From Apoda limacodes (lineage: Eukaryota; Arthropoda; Insecta; Lepidoptera; Limacodidae), in assembly GCA_946406115.1 (NCBI GenBank), contig OX291557.1:16586501-16650500 (forward strand): DNA of 64,000 bases, given 5' to 3'. Below are positions 1-12,330 of this stretch, piece after piece. Position 1 is the first letter of the stretch. Each line of letters starts with the position of its first letter. The notes beneath the pieces were generated by a model, which had not been told where the DNA came from, searched no databases, and worked only from the letters and a program-made list of their open reading frames with translations. The translations under genes were made by a program, and so were the position numbers.

Positions 1-165
1 CATGTCACAGTCATCTCGAAACCAGATGATTTTTACTGAATTAAATCGCCGTCAAAGCCGCAGGAAGCCGATGGGCGCGGGCGGCTTAGGACCGGCCGTT
101 GTGGATACATATAGGGGATGCCTACGTTTAGCAGTGGCTGAAACGAATGAAACTATTATTCAATT
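1..165 (+). pseudogene. 3' end of an RTE-type LINE (endonuclease-reverse transcriptase C-terminus), decayed
   Basis: Read from about base 50 in one frame, the plus strand gives VKAAGSRWARAA, stop, DRPLWIHIGDAYV, stop, QW. This matches the C-terminal tail seen at 40832-41113 on the minus strand (VRAARSGWVQAAQDRPYWRN). Both stops are TAG where the other copy has CAG glutamine codons, so the reading frame is dead. The family encodes an endonuclease plus reverse transcriptase that copies its own RNA into the genome; only the last 40 or so codons and the start of the 3' UTR are present. The window edge truncates the left side. The family call comes from recalled lepidopteran RTE LINE tails. Confidence 0.7.
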
Positions 166-1040
166 AGGCAATCCGAAGAAGAATTATAGTCAGCGATAAT
201 GGGATGTGTCGTAGAATAATCAAGGTGAACTGTTGATGGGTTTGTCTTATATGTGGTTTGCAGATTTGTGCCGATAGCTCCTGAACAAGATGACTGGGGG
301 TGACCACTTGGTAGGTGCTACGAGTCCATCATAACCTTCACGCCGGTGCCAACACCTGCAGATGTCTATAAGAATTTTCTAGTGACTATAACAAAGGTCA
401 AAAAGGTCAACTGTGCAAAAGCATGGGTTGAGGCAGACAAGTTTTAGAATATAGAGTACAGCTTTGTAAGCTTAGGCTACTTAAAAATGTCAATATGAGT
501 CATTTTTTTTCTGTAATTGTAGAGTTGCCGTTGAAATCCTACACCGATAACTAAATTTTGAGCGAATGAAACCGTGTGCAAAAGTTATACCTACAAAAGT
601 GGACTTCTCCAGTTTGTTTTATTGTTTGTTATTCATAATTTTTTTATAGTTTGTCAGGTTATTCTGTACCAGTCTTTTACTTTACCTTATTACTTCAAAG
701 CTGATAATTTAAAATCTGAACCTTATTTCGAAAACAATAAGAAACACGAATGTGAAAAGTTATTTCATATATTTATAATATTCACTAAAGAATGTAAGCG
801 ATCATACGCTTAATAATTTTTGGCACAAGACACTCCAGCTTTTGCCGTCGACAGGCAATGTCTTGTCATACTAGAAGTCTTCATTAGTTACAGCTTGATA
901 TGCTTTTTGTTTATTTTATTTACATTACATACTTCCAGGTCATTGAAACTGGACCACTGTAGCTATGTAGCGTTTTCTGTAAAAACAATTACAAATGGAT
1001 TTAGTCTGTTTTCCATTGCATTGCCTCAGCGTTGACTAAC
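166..1040. other. AT-rich stretch without a recognised gene
   Basis: No open frame here has convincing coding character. A weak Helitron-like remnant lies near 515-580, where 'cctacaccgataact' resembles the conserved 'cctacgccgataacc' of better copies. The rest looks like unique AT-rich DNA. Confidence 0.4.
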
Positions 1041-1044
1041 AGAC

Positions 1045-1310
1045 TTTTTGTCCCCACTACAGGGGCACAGGCTTCCCCTTAGAGAAAGGAGTTTTGGACT
1101 GTAGTCAACCGCCTTGGCCCAGGGCATATAGGCAGACGTTATCAAACTAGTGGCCACTGTAATAATAATTCTGACTTGACTTAGTGACTGCTGTCACGTG
1201 ACTACAGCCAAGATCATGTGCTTTCCCGAAATACGGAGGAGTTTAGATAAAAGTGCCCATTGATGCATAACTTCGCGTATCGTTTTTGATCGATTAATAT
1301 TACTGGGTCA
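1045..1310 (-). mobile_element. 5S rRNA-derived SINE fragment (degenerate)
   Basis: The block has the same order of landmarks as the copies at 18780, 27270 and 49985: a 'ccccactacagggg' start, a 'gactgtagtcaac...ttggccca' segment, a 'gactgctgtcacg' segment and a 'ccgaaatacggaggag' segment. The 5S-like core is badly decayed here. No target-site duplication was found. The call rests mainly on comparison with the clearer copies. Confidence 0.4.
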
Positions 1311-1324
1311 CGACCTCCTTGGTT

Positions 1325-1575
1325 CGTATGTTTCTGTTGAAATGGCCAGCTTACGGTCTGCCTGAAGATAAGTGGAAACCGCAGCCAATGGACGCTTGCA
1401 ACACCTGGCGCATCACTCGTGTGTTGCCGATCTTTCAACATTCTAATAACTTCTGTTTTGAAGAACAACATACTGTAGTCCTTAGAGAAAACCTTGGCAG
1501 TAGGCTCATGCCACAGCCTAAGCGTTTGTGGGAGAAGGTTTTTCTAAACCGACCTCATGAAGTTCATAAAAGAAA
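1325..1575 (-). pseudogene. Jockey-like LINE 3' end (C-terminal codons plus 3' UTR)
   Basis: On the minus strand the frame ends ...RQHTSDAPGVASVHWLR, the same C-terminal tail as the copy at 53307-53639 (RQRASHTPGVANVHRLR). The plus strand shows the family's landmarks in order: a 'gcttacggtctgcctg' 3' UTR piece, 'ggacgcttgcaacacc', 'ttgaagaacaacatactgtagtccttagag' (split here into parts) and 'aaccttggca'. Only the last codons and the 3' UTR survive, the usual outcome of 5' truncation during target-primed reverse transcription. No poly-A-side duplication could be defined. Confidence 0.7.
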
Positions 1576-1639
1576 CAGACCTTGGAATAAATCTCGTATC
1601 CTTAGTATGCAGATATTGCTTCAAGGGACACACTAATTA

Positions 1640-2945
1640 GGACCACTATTACCTACTACACTCAGTGAAGATTATACTGTGGTTCAATTCATAGTAGTTG
1701 TAGGTACGCTTATTTACTCTACAGTTAAGATTAAATAGTGGTTATGGTTGAAGCTAAGACTAATAGCAAATTTTATTAACGAAAGAATCAACCTTTTTAA
1801 ATAGCAAGACTCATCCTACGACGTGTATCTTACTTCTAATTCTCAGAATAAAAATAAAAAAGACAAGATTTGATAATTATAAAAGATCCTTAATGACTTT
1901 TGTATAAAATGACTAGAACTGACAACATCAGCCTATCGTAATTCTTAAGAAGCTGCGCAGAAGATTAAAAAAAGTCACGCGCGTTCGAACATTCCGCGAG
2001 CGCGCCACGTCACACTAATCCGTCGAAATGAAAACAATCAAATAAATATCCAAACGTTAATTATAAGTCACTTTTTAATGCCCGTGGTTTTGCTTGCATA
2101 ATATCTAACTACCTAAGCTCCGAAATTAATGTAAGTACCTAATAGATTTTGTGTCGGCTCCAAACAATATTCATTGAACATCGTGATTACTTTACAAAAA
2201 AAAATTGTCTTCGATTAAACGGCAAATGCATCAACTCGAAATTAGTTTAGGACTTTAGTTATTAATACCAAATACCTTTATTTTATTTTTCGCTTTTTAG
2301 TTTTTTTCTTCGTCGGTTGATACAAGCTTAATCGACATTCCAATTAGAGGCCAAGAAGAAAGCCATGTTGCAAATTCTCTGTGCCAAATTTTAGCTTCAA
2401 TTATTACACACACGGAGCGTGATATGTAACAAACAGACTTACAAACAAATTTATAGTATTAGTATGGATTCGGATGTATCCAGAAACTGTCCGTGTATAA
2501 GCCAGGCGGTGCTCGCGAGTCTATTTCAAGCCACCCGACTCAATCTCGGACAGAAGTTAATTAGAAAGAATTGCTTTTATTTTGCGTTTCCACACGCGCG
2601 AGATGTGACGCACACGTCGCTGTGTGAAATTGAAAATGGTGCTTGATGAATTGCGTTCGAGTTGTTTCATTAGATGTTTAAAAATAGCAGTTTTTTAGCT
2701 GTTAATGTCCTATTACGTGAATTATGAACCGTTTTATTTGAATAGACAAGTTTATATTGACGTTGACGATCTGTAAACAGGCAGGAATTTAGGATATAGT
2801 ATATATAGGTATATGTTTTTTTTAATGGTCCTACAAATATCTTCAGTCAGTGAGAAAGATCTTATTCTTATATCTAGAAACAAAACAAAATTAACTGAAA
2901 CCAGTTTTAATTTTTTTGAGTGAGTTGGACCAGTTAAAATCAATT
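1640..2945. other. AT-rich stretch without a recognised gene
   Basis: No supported gene. A short CpG-dense patch at about 1974-2030 ('cacgcgcgttcg', 'gcgagcgcgcc') stands out from the AT-rich surroundings. The open frame at 2419-2646 has no recognisable domain and is not called. Confidence 0.4.
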
Positions 2946-3232
2946 TTTAGGGTTCCGTACCCAAAGGGTCATTAGCGGAACCCTATTACTAAGACTCCGC
3001 TGTCCGTTCGTCTGTCACCAGGCTGTATCTCATGAACCGTGATAGTTAGACAGTTGAAATTTTCACAGATGCATTTCTGTGTCCGCTATAACATCAAATA
3101 CTAAAAAATAGAATAAAATAAATATTTTAAGGAGCTCGCATACAAAAAACGTGATTTTTTTGCCGTTTTTATAGATAATGGAACGGAACTCTTCGTATGC
3201 GAGTCCGGCTCGCACTCGGCCGATTTTTAAAA
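2946..3232 (+). repeat. AGGGTTCCGTACC interspersed repeat, copy 1
   Basis: It begins 'tttagggttccgtaccc' and ends 'cgcactcggccgattttta', the ends shared with copies at 22902 and 45693. Inside, the same landmarks recur in order: 'cactactaagactccgctgtc'-like, 'caccaggctgtatctcatg', 'ttgaaattttcacag' and 'ccgtttttatagataatgg'. The family is widespread in Lepidoptera, is about 285 bp long and has no coding capacity. Its transposition class is not evident from the sequence. Confidence 0.75.
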
Positions 3233-3985
3233 CTATGCAAAACTTTTAACAATAAAAAATAAAAAAAACAAATCTGTTTTTCCTTGTTAGCTTATTTGTA
3301 TCCACTACTGAACTTAGGCCTGATCCTGAGTCATAAGCATCTAGAACTACCTGAAACACTGCCGACCTTTCTAATCCAAATCATTAGATTGTGCATTACT
3401 GTTGAGGCCGTGAAAGTAAACCTTTGCTAGATAAGCAGAGTCTGAAAACCAAACCGTGAGTTAGGCTGTTAATAAAATGAATTCAGCAATGGCCTCACGG
3501 CCAAGGCCTTTAAAGATATATTTACAAAAGTAAACTTTAAGTTAGTACACACGCAGCTATAAATATATTTAAGATTTGCAGGGATATATTTTGGCATATT
3601 AATATATAACAGTTTGCTGGGCTTTAATTTTTTTTTCGAAGTCAAAATTTCTTAAGCGGCGCTTTACACTTTTTTTGTGATGGGTAAAAAATGAGAAACT
3701 CGCGCATGCTGATCGAAATATCGTAAGACGGAAACCATAATGCCACGCCATAAAAAATCGTGAGACGACCATTATGCCACGCCTATTATAATTTTGAAGT
3801 GAAAACATCTTTAGTGACGTTGTGCACTTTTTTGTGATGGGTAAAAAATGTTACACTTTATAGGACGAATAAAAAGTAAGAGGAAATTGGGTTGATGAAA
3901 AGATGAAACTGCGGATTACACATGTTAAAATGTTATATCCAGGTTCTATGTTCTCACTTCTGCCGGCACTCCCGGATTGCAACTC
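3233..3985. other. AT-rich stretch without a recognised gene
   Basis: No supported gene. A short local duplication is visible: 'ttttttgtgatgggtaaaaaatg' occurs at about 3670 and again, as 'cttttttgtgatgggtaaaaaatg', at about 3827. 'ccataatgccacgcc' and 'ccattatgccacgcc' repeat at about 3735 and 3769. Confidence 0.45.
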
Positions 3986-4175
3986 ATTTTTTTTTGATAC
4001 CACAAAGTTAGCAAATAAGCTTACGGTCCGCCTGATGGTAAGCGGTCACCGTAGCCTCTGGACGCTTGCAACAGCAGGGGTATCACTCGCGTGTTGCTGA
4101 CTCTTTAAAAATGTAATAACTTCTTTCTTGAAGAACCTCATACTGTAGTCCCTTAGACAAAACCTCATTTCGTTT
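3986..4175 (-). repeat. Jockey-like LINE 3' UTR tail
   Basis: On the plus strand a T-run, the complement of the poly-A side, is followed by 'accacaaagttagcaaataagcttacggtccgcctg' (read in parts), 'taagcggtcaccgtagcc', 'ggacgcttgcaac' and 'cttgaagaacctcatactg'. This is the standard order of the family's 3' UTR. Coding sequence is essentially absent. Confidence 0.75.
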
Positions 4176-7100
4176 CTAAAATTTAAGAATGCAAGAAGTT
4201 TGGACGCTGAGGCAGTATCTGAGGAAATAAGGGGAAAATAATAATTTAAATACCTTGTTCTTTGTCTTAAATTGTAATATACATATAAATAGGAACGGAG
4301 ATCTGATTAGTAAAATAAAATAAAAAATCGAAGTGGAAGAAATTTGTTGAAATGTTAATAATGTTACGGCGATGATACTGATATGTCTATGTTAAAATTA
4401 AAATAATAACCTATTATGATAAATGACCATTTTTAAGACAGTGTGGTTACAGAGATGCCGAGGCCACTGTTAACATTTTAATGATAGATGAGCATTGAAA
4501 AATGTAGCGATTGCTAAAAGTGACACAAATTGAGGACAAACGGCAGCACTAATCTTATTTATGAGTTATTCGCCTTAATAAACGTTAATAGTCAAGAAAA
4601 AATATAATATTTTGATGTTGATTACACTCATTTATAATCTATTTTTGAACAAGAATAGTACTAAAATACAACGTTATTTAAATATGTCTGCAAAAGAATT
4701 AAGTGAATTCTTGTTTTTGATCTTTGAAATAGACTAATTTACCAACGATGATGGAACAGATTCGATATACGTGTTTAGAGAAGGAGGCTGTGTATGTGTC
4801 TGCATGTCTGGTACTTATGTCTCTAAAAGTACTGCAGTGCTTTGTATATAATTATTTGCTTTACATAGGTACCGCTTTAGAACAGATAGTGCAGTTTGCA
4901 GTAGCTCTGTTTCAGACAAACAGCTGGGCCAATTTGATGCAGTTATTGCGTTTCTAGCAAATTTTTAGATAATATGCACGACATATTTTTCCAAACGGTT
5001 TTTGTTGTAATTTTTTTTCATCTTTTCTCTTCTTCTTTCAATCAGTCCTACTATTACATAATGAAATAACTGTAACTACCCCCATAATCTACTGACCAAT
5101 TAGACACATTGGTTGTTTAAATTATAGAAATTATTGCTCCAATCTGTGGAGATGAATTAAGGCGACAATTGGGAATTGAACACAATAGCTTTGGCTTGTG
5201 GTTTTAAATGGACGTAACAATTAATTCTCTACAATTAGGCGGATTGAAGCGAACGCCCGCATGGAGTATCCAGAGACCTATAAACGAGTAATTAAATGTA
5301 TTTCTGCCTATTTCAACAATCTATTTATTAATCGATACATTCCTAAACAATTAGCGGCCTGTATGTAACATTATTTATTATCACTAATACTCAAAAAGTA
5401 CATAGAATTTTACTCGAAATTCGGGATGTAAATTCAATTTACATCACATGGAATGTAAGTTAATTTCCATACATTCACCATTTTTTTATGTGTTTATCTA
5501 AATGGCAATGGTAAATACCCGTGTGCCTAGACTGCGACTATACTATTGTGTTTGCGTCAACTGAATAAGTGTATGGAATTGTTGTTTTTAAATTTGACTA
5601 TATATACTATACGGAAGACGGCTTAATAAAGAGAAAGGAAATAGTATATTTCGTACACCGAGTATAAAATGACGCTTTTTCTTACCTAACGAATGAAGCT
5701 GATTTTGAAGGGAGACGGAGCTTTCAATCCGAGTGTAAGAAAAGCCATTTTGTACACTATACGAACGACACATTTACTACTAACTGAAAGTCCAATCCTA
5801 CCTCATCATTATAGTCACTTTCAGAAAAAATCGCCAAGATTTCTAGCCAAAGTGTGTCTTTTGTAATAAACCTTGCCCCGCGATACGTCGCGACGTGGCC
5901 AGTATCACTTTGACAGTTCGCACCGGCCTATCCAGGCCACATGAAATTTTAATCAATATTTCGTAAAGACCTGAGAGTCATTTCGCACCTGTGTAGAAAG
6001 TTCCATTTTCTAATTTCGAATATGCAATGGATTTTTTTATTGATGGTAGTAGAAAAAATAATTTACCATCCAAAATATGTTTTATTTTATTTGTATGCAA
6101 CTTCTACTCGAATAATACTCAAGAAGAAGAACTAACTCATGCCTACATTTATATTTACGATTAGTCAGGGAATTATTCTTTGATCAGTTTTCTTTGTCTT
6201 ATTACAATACCGTGATTGATTATTTGATGCATTGCCTCACCCATTGTTTAAACTTACTACATGGGCATGTGCCCTTATGTCTCTCTTTAGAAAAAAGAGA
6301 CTCAAGCCACGCTAGCCCAATGTCAATTTCCAAAGCATGTCTGTTTCATTCGTAGTTCTATGATCGATCGAAAGGCAACTGACAGAACTTAACACATTGT
6401 ACTGTGCACTATTGTCGTGATTAAAACTCTAATTGACCTGCACTAAATCACAATTGTCTCTTTTTATCGCAGTGTTAAGTTTGTTTAGGAGTAAAGAGAT
6501 AAATTACCCTTTTGTACGTACTCATTTATTGTTTTCTTCCGATGCAGCTTAGTTACATTCCTGACCTTTTGTATCCAAATTGATTTTTTCTAAATAATTA
6601 AGGTAATTATATATCGATGTTAAAAAATCTTTGTTTTAATTTACACATATAGCGAATAATACAGTGCATCACAACATTTTATACCAACCAAATACTTTTT
6701 TACTAGTACGATAATTTTTGAAGCTTTTTTAACTCATTTGAATGCTCCGTTGCGACGATGAGGTAAGACAAACAAACAAATAAACAAACAAACAACTCGC
6801 TTTTTATACATAAAGGATGTTTAAAATATAGTAAGTAGAAGATACAAGTGGCACGAGCAAAAATGAGTTGATATATATAAATTAATGAACCGGAACGGTA
6901 CGGTATGAACAAACACTTTGTTAAAAGGTTTTACTCATATTTTTCTTAATTGATTTTACTCATCACTTGTACTTTTTACCTACAATTAATTATGAATGAG
7001 TCTCACCACTGATAACAACTAGTTAACGCATATAAGGAGACTGGGCAACACTAACCTATTCAACAGTAATGATATATCATTGAAAAACTCGTTGTTAATA

Positions 7101-7635
7101 CCTAATTTGATTATATGGACATTAAGATGTAGTAGCAGGGATAGAGAAAAATTAACAAAATCCATATAAATAATGTCTTAATTGTTCATTGTGTCCTACC
7201 GAATTGAGTTCGAATGGTGGAAGTAAGGGAATCGCGCTTGTGTAGAGGAGGAGTGCGAGGCCCCCTTTTTTTTGAAGATATTTTTAGTTAGATAAGGATT
7301 AAATTTTTATTGTATTATAATTGGCCTTTCTAGCGAGCTCCAGAACCGACTTGCACCAATTTCATGTACCTAATCAGGGCGAAAGTCTTGGAAACATGGA
7401 AGTAAGCAAACAGACGGTAGTTATATGTTGTGTTTGATCGTTAGTGTTGCGCCAGATTTGGGAAAACATTTTTTTTCTTAATTTAGTCAAAATGTCTCGA
7501 ACCCCACTGCCTTCACATTTGCGCCCATATAATAAAATCATGTAGCAATATTAAGCTTTCTAATGACGTCTATTTCATTACAGTTGAGTTGGTAGACAAA
7601 CGCTCATACATTTCTGCCCATTCTCTTTTACTTAA
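4176..7635. other. Gene-poor AT-rich stretch with a Helitron-like head
   Basis: I see no protein-coding gene. At about 6710-6815 a minus-strand Helitron-like 5' portion can be read: 'aatgctccgttgcgacgatg', then an AAAC run, then 'tcgctttttatacataaagga'. Elsewhere there is only AT-rich DNA with scattered short open frames. Confidence 0.4.
6769..6796. repeat. (AAAC)n simple repeat
   Basis: Seven or so AAAC units with one AAAT interruption. It lies inside the Helitron-like fragment, where GTTT runs are common near the 5' end of this family. Confidence 0.85.
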
Positions 7636-7938
7636 CACTATGTGAAAGTATGTCTAGATTGATGGATGAATGTTTGTTACTCAATCACGCTTCAATCACT
7701 GGACGAATTGGGATGAAACTTGACACAGTTATAGGTTAAGGTCCTGGAATAGGACAAAGGCTACTTTTTATCCCGAAATATTCAAAATTAATATATAATA
7801 TCATAACTATAACTGAGCTTAAAAGAACTATAACTACAGCTAAAGCAAACTTCATTAGTATAATTAAGGAGTTAATTAAGAATAAGCTCCACGCCGATAA
7901 CCAAATTTAGGGCAAGCGGAGCCGCAGGCAAAATCTAG
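7636..7938 (+). mobile_element. Helitron-like non-autonomous element
   Basis: After a degenerate start come 'gtttgttactcaatcacgct', 'gggatgaaacttgacac', 'ggtcctggaataggacaaagg' and 'ctactttttatccc'. The 3' part has 'ctccacgccgataacc', 'gggcaagcggagccgc' and the terminal 'aaaatctag'. A GC-rich 3' hairpin followed by CTAG is the hallmark of lepidopteran Helitron-like elements. It has no open frame and needs the RepHel transposase of an autonomous relative. Confidence 0.65.
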
Positions 7939-8869
7939 TAAACTATATTTGGTAATTAAAACTAACGAACGTCTCTGAAGATTCGTAAGAATTGGCACGG
8001 TTAATTAAGCCGACCCGGTGTCACTCGGTTTAATTAGGTTAATTATGCTGATGAAAAGGTTTATTAGTAAATGCTCTAATTAACTCGACTTATTGTAGAT
8101 GAAGGTGAACACAAGTCCATATCTATTTTAGTGGAATATTGTACTGTGTGGGTGATGAATACAATTGTTTTTTATATATATGTAGGGCAATTAACTAGCT
8201 GGTGTGTCGCGGTGTGACTAGCTTTATTAATACAAGATTTAATTTCTAGACCTACTGATTCTGCTCTGTTGTAGCAAAATTGTAGCAGTTGCTACTTCTT
8301 GTAGCAAATTACACGAGAAAATAATCTAAATAGAAAGAAAATTTCTATTTTTTTTAATGCGAAATTGATTAGGCCATTAAATTGAATAAGCCTTTATTTA
8401 AAATAAAATTTTACTTTTAACTATTAATCTACTTAAAATGGCATTATCTAATGGTTTCTTCTTGCTCATTTCTTGGAGTGTATAAATTGTAGGTTTTACA
8501 ACTAATTTGTTTTTCTTATTGATTTAAAGAAGTCTTGCTTCTTGCATTTCAGTAAGTAGCTAAAAATAAAGTCCAAAAAAATAATAAAATGACAACACAA
8601 AAATCTAATTAAATTAAAGATTCAAAAGTGCTGTTTAAAAGTCGACTTGAATAAAATCTTTGAGTTTGAAGTAAAATACCTGAAAATAATTCTAACGATG
8701 CCGTTTATGATATCTTCACCTGCTTAAATAAGTTAAGTCCATTTTAAGTCCAGTAAATCACTACAAGTACATATGTAGATACTTACAACTAAAACGAAAA
8801 CTATTTTCCGTTTCTTGCTGTTTTTATTCAGTAGCATAGGCGGTTTTGTGAAATAAGCTACATGCCAAG

Positions 8870-9042
8870 GTATTCTCTAAGGACTACAATATGGGGTTTT
8901 TTAATAAAAAAAAGTTATTAGATTTCTAAAGGGTCGGCAACGTACAAGTGGTGTCCCAGGTGTTGCAAGCGTCCGTAGGCTGCGGTGACCGCTTACCATC
9001 AAGTGGACCGCAAGCCTGTTTGCCGCATTAGTGGAGTAAAAA
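8870..9042 (+). repeat. Jockey-like LINE 3' UTR tail
   Basis: The sequence runs 'aaggtattctctaaggact', 'gggtcggcaacg', 'ggtgttgcaagcgtcc', 'ggtgaccgcttaccatcaa', 'gtggaccgcaagcctgtttg' and then an A-run. These are the 3' UTR landmarks of the family in sense orientation, so this copy lies on the plus strand. Confidence 0.75.
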
Positions 9043-9446
9043 AATTGCTAAGATATCAACTCAGACTTCTTAGTTTTCAGAATAAGGAAATTGATATGTT
9101 AAAATAAATATGAAGATATCTACTGGAATACGATTATAATATCGTCTGTTCTATTAGCAACACAGTCATCACCCGTATTTTAGAATCCTGATGAAGTTCA
9201 GCAATCTATCTTTTACCTGTGGGTGGATTTGGAATCTGAATTCTGACCCATTAGTCATCAGGTGATGTATTCAAGCAGAACGCGAAATTATTGCGTCACT
9301 TGTTTTATTTTTAGTGATCAATTGAGAAAGTTTGATAAAAAAGTTGGCATTGTTTGGAAAAGAAAAATAGGAACTTAAGCAGTTGAACGATCGAGATATA
9401 ATATACTTATTACACTTAATTTTTTAAATTAAGTTTAAAAATTTTG

Positions 9447-9965
9447 TTAAGAGGGCGATGTAGGCCAGAAAGCTAATTTCTGTAATTCTAACGTTGTGTA
9501 TGTAAATGTACTATAAATCATTAGATAATGTCATATAGATTACTATGATATATATAATTTATATACTCCTAAGTAATTTATACCGTAATGACGCCTTGAA
9601 ACTTTAAATTTTTTGTATGGAATTTAACGTTATTACCGTTTTGTAGTCACATTTTTTGACTTTTCGCTATAACTTAGAGTCTATGCACTAGATAACAAGC
9701 TATTCTAATTATTTAACCAACTTTCATTACAAGCAAATGCAAAACACGCTTTAAAAATTTGCACTAGTGTTAAAACAACGGTCACTTCCAGATTTTTTAT
9801 TGCATTAAATACAATAAATGAAAATCATTCAGTAAGGTAATGCACTAGACAAAAGCAAGTTTTATAACATATATTTATTTCAAAGCTTTAGATGCTATAG
9901 TTTAGCCACAAAATTTGCACAAAAACGGCGTATTTTCGCGGTCTAGCCTATACCCTAGCCTTAAG
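9447..9965 (-). repeat. CTAGTGC-periodic repeat family, copy 1
   Basis: This 519-bp block is an inverted copy of 22087-22535. Its left end 'gttaagagggcgatgtagg' mirrors 'tcaccctcttaaac' there, and its right end 'cctataccctagccttaag' mirrors 'ttaaggctagggtatagg'. On the plus strand GCACTAG occurs at 9685, 9761 and 9842, spaced 76 and 81 bp apart. No open frame of note and no recognised terminal inverted repeat. I do not recognise the family. Confidence 0.65.
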
Positions 9966-12214
9966 GAATAACAGCAGAAAGAGTGTTAATGTAGTTGTTC
10001 ACACTTCTCTATTTTTTTAGGTTTAAAGTAATATTTCAGTCTGTATAATATATTTCAAAGCTAAACGTGGATTTTTCGGCACTCCAAACATTTACTCTAC
10101 TTTGTTATGAAATATGTTACCAATTTCTTTTAATTGCCTTGTAGTTATTAGTATTTGAATTTGTTTGTTGAATGTGTAGTATATTAATTAAATCAGATTA
10201 TTAATCGTGAATATATGTAAGTAGTCAGGGATAAATAAAAAAAATAATTGTAAACTAAATAGTAAAATAATTAGTTGTCAAAGCACGGACGTCGGAATGT
10301 AAGCTTAGGTTCAGGGCTGACTGAAATCGAGCACCACGGCCTAGAGCCGCAGCATATGCTGAGTCAGTGCTTATTTAGCGTAACAGTAATAAAATATACA
10401 TATATATATATTTTTTAAATTAATTAAGTTAATATTAATATATAGGTTATAAGTATAATGTAAATATTTTAACGCTAACTAAATTGTGCTGTCGTCAAAT
10501 AAATAATTTTCTTATTCTCTCTTCAAATACAATGACCGCAATAAGTAATTTAGCAAAAGTTTTATCGATAACGATTGATCTTATGATGATAATCTCTAAT
10601 AACCTTTTGCAGTCTAGATTGATAAACCCTAGTCTTAATCTTTTTCAAAGTGTCGACAACTTACTCAAAAAAATTCAATAAAACTATAATCTAACCGCAG
10701 GTGACTTCAAATCAAATTGCTACATCACTCATGTAGACATATTTGTTCTAAAAGCGTTCTCATATTCATAACAAATCAAAGTAGCGTAGGAAGGTTTCTT
10801 TTACAACCCGTTTATTTCTAAACCAATAAAACAATGATGAGTTCCACATTCTTCAGTAAATACTCATAATATTTAATTTTACGTCGTTCAAATCGAATTT
10901 TATGAAAAACATAAATCAGTTTCGATGTCAACACTTTCAATTAAGCGACCAAGGCCGTATCAGAGTAAGACAGACGGTATTTTAACGTGTATTCTTACAC
11001 TAAGTTTTGTTTAAAATAGATTCCATCTCATTACCAATTTCCACGTCTCGATAAAAAAATAGGAATGCAGTCATCACTACAATTCGTATAGGTCGATATG
11101 GTAGTGAGAAGTTTATTTTTTTAATTTAGAGAATGAAGCTTTTGTTTACATGAAAAGTGAGGAAGTTTCATGACGATAACTTATCCAAATCCCCCGATGC
11201 TATTAAAGAAACTAAAATGAAACTAAAAGTTTGTGTATAATTACAGCCCACGTATAAACGGAAATATACGAACTAATGGAACTTTCTTCTCGTTTAATGG
11301 TAGCTATATAACTACTTAATTTTATAAAAACCGCAAATAAGCTTATTTATGGAAAAATCTTTTGAGACATAGTTCATGATCTCAACTAATACTTTAGGCT
11401 TTAGGATATTTAAATTGTCAAGATGATTCTTAAAAAATATATGAAACACCTCAGATATTAACTTTACACGCTTTTTAACTTTTTGTACGTTTCGAAATGA
11501 TTACTTCCTATTCTAAACTATTTATTTACCAAATGTACCAAAAATCTTCATGGAACTTATGGTGACATTTTTTCCATACTAATAGTTGAGAGACAGCTGT
11601 TTTTAATATACAAAATTCGCAACCAAATCTGACTACCCCTTCGAACTGAAAAGTTGGTAATTCAGTACATTTGTATGTATAAAGTCACTTTTGTCCAGAT
11701 ACACTCTCTCACGCAGGACTCATGTGTTTGGTGAAAATGTAATGATGTGGGTGTGTATCTAGCTACTGGTTCTTTTGGGAAACAAAATCGTATACATACA
11801 AACTATAAATTATTTCATTGAAAATCATAGCGGACTGTCGCGTGAGCCTTAGAGCCCATCATTCAGTTAGTAAATTCTTTGTAATGATCTATGTCCAGTT
11901 GGGGTCCACGACGCTTCATCATGCTTAGACGAAAATCGTTTGCAGCTTCACGAGTCGTATAAAAACAAAAAGCTCGTTAAATTGTACAGTTGCAACTATT
12001 ATAGCTGTAACAAAAATAAAATCATATTTATATTAATTTCTACATTACTAACACTTTGTAAACGAAACCCATTCAAATCTTTCTTCGATCATACTAAAAA
12101 GCACTAACACCCAAAGACATTAAACACGTGGCCGATAAACTGCAATACCATTAATACTAAAAACATTTCGCGAGCTTACAGATTGCAACAAGGTGCTTAC
12201 AATATCACAACACT
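9966..12214. other. AT-rich stretch without a recognised gene
   Basis: No supported gene. The region is AT-rich apparently unique DNA. One 19-bp string near 11750, 'gtgtatctagctactggtt', recurs near 56937 and hints at an old shared repeat. Confidence 0.4.
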
Positions 12215-12330
12215 AACTTGACGCCGCGTCGTCGCGACGCGTGCGCCGCTTGCTACCCAGTGGAAAGCGGCGCCCTAACACGCTAAGACGCCGCGCGCCG
12301 CCCGCCCAAACGCGCGAACGAAACACGAAA
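12215..12330. promoter_or_regulatory. CpG-dense block, possible promoter region
   Basis: About 115 bp are rich in CpG ('gacgccgcgtcgtcgcgacg', 'acgccgcgcgccgcccgccc') inside DNA that is otherwise strongly AT-rich. Such a block could mark a promoter, a first exon or a decayed GC-rich repeat. A perfect splice-donor-like CAG|GTAAG lies on the minus strand with its exon end at 12464, but the DNA upstream of it shows no coding character. Nothing ties the block to a gene inside this window. Confidence 0.25.

Noticed and set aside
2..199. 65-codon plus-strand frame starting MSQSS
   Set aside because: It is a shadow frame of the RTE LINE tail; the real frame is another one and has two stops.
574..1035. 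Two plus-strand open frames (79 and 71 codons)
   Set aside because: Composition is that of translated AT-rich DNA, with no domain, no homologous pattern and no splice signals that link them.
9447..9965. CTAGTGC spacing as a CRISPR array
   Set aside because: Motifs are 7 bp, the spacing is about 78 bp, there are only three, and this is a eukaryotic repeat with diverged copies.
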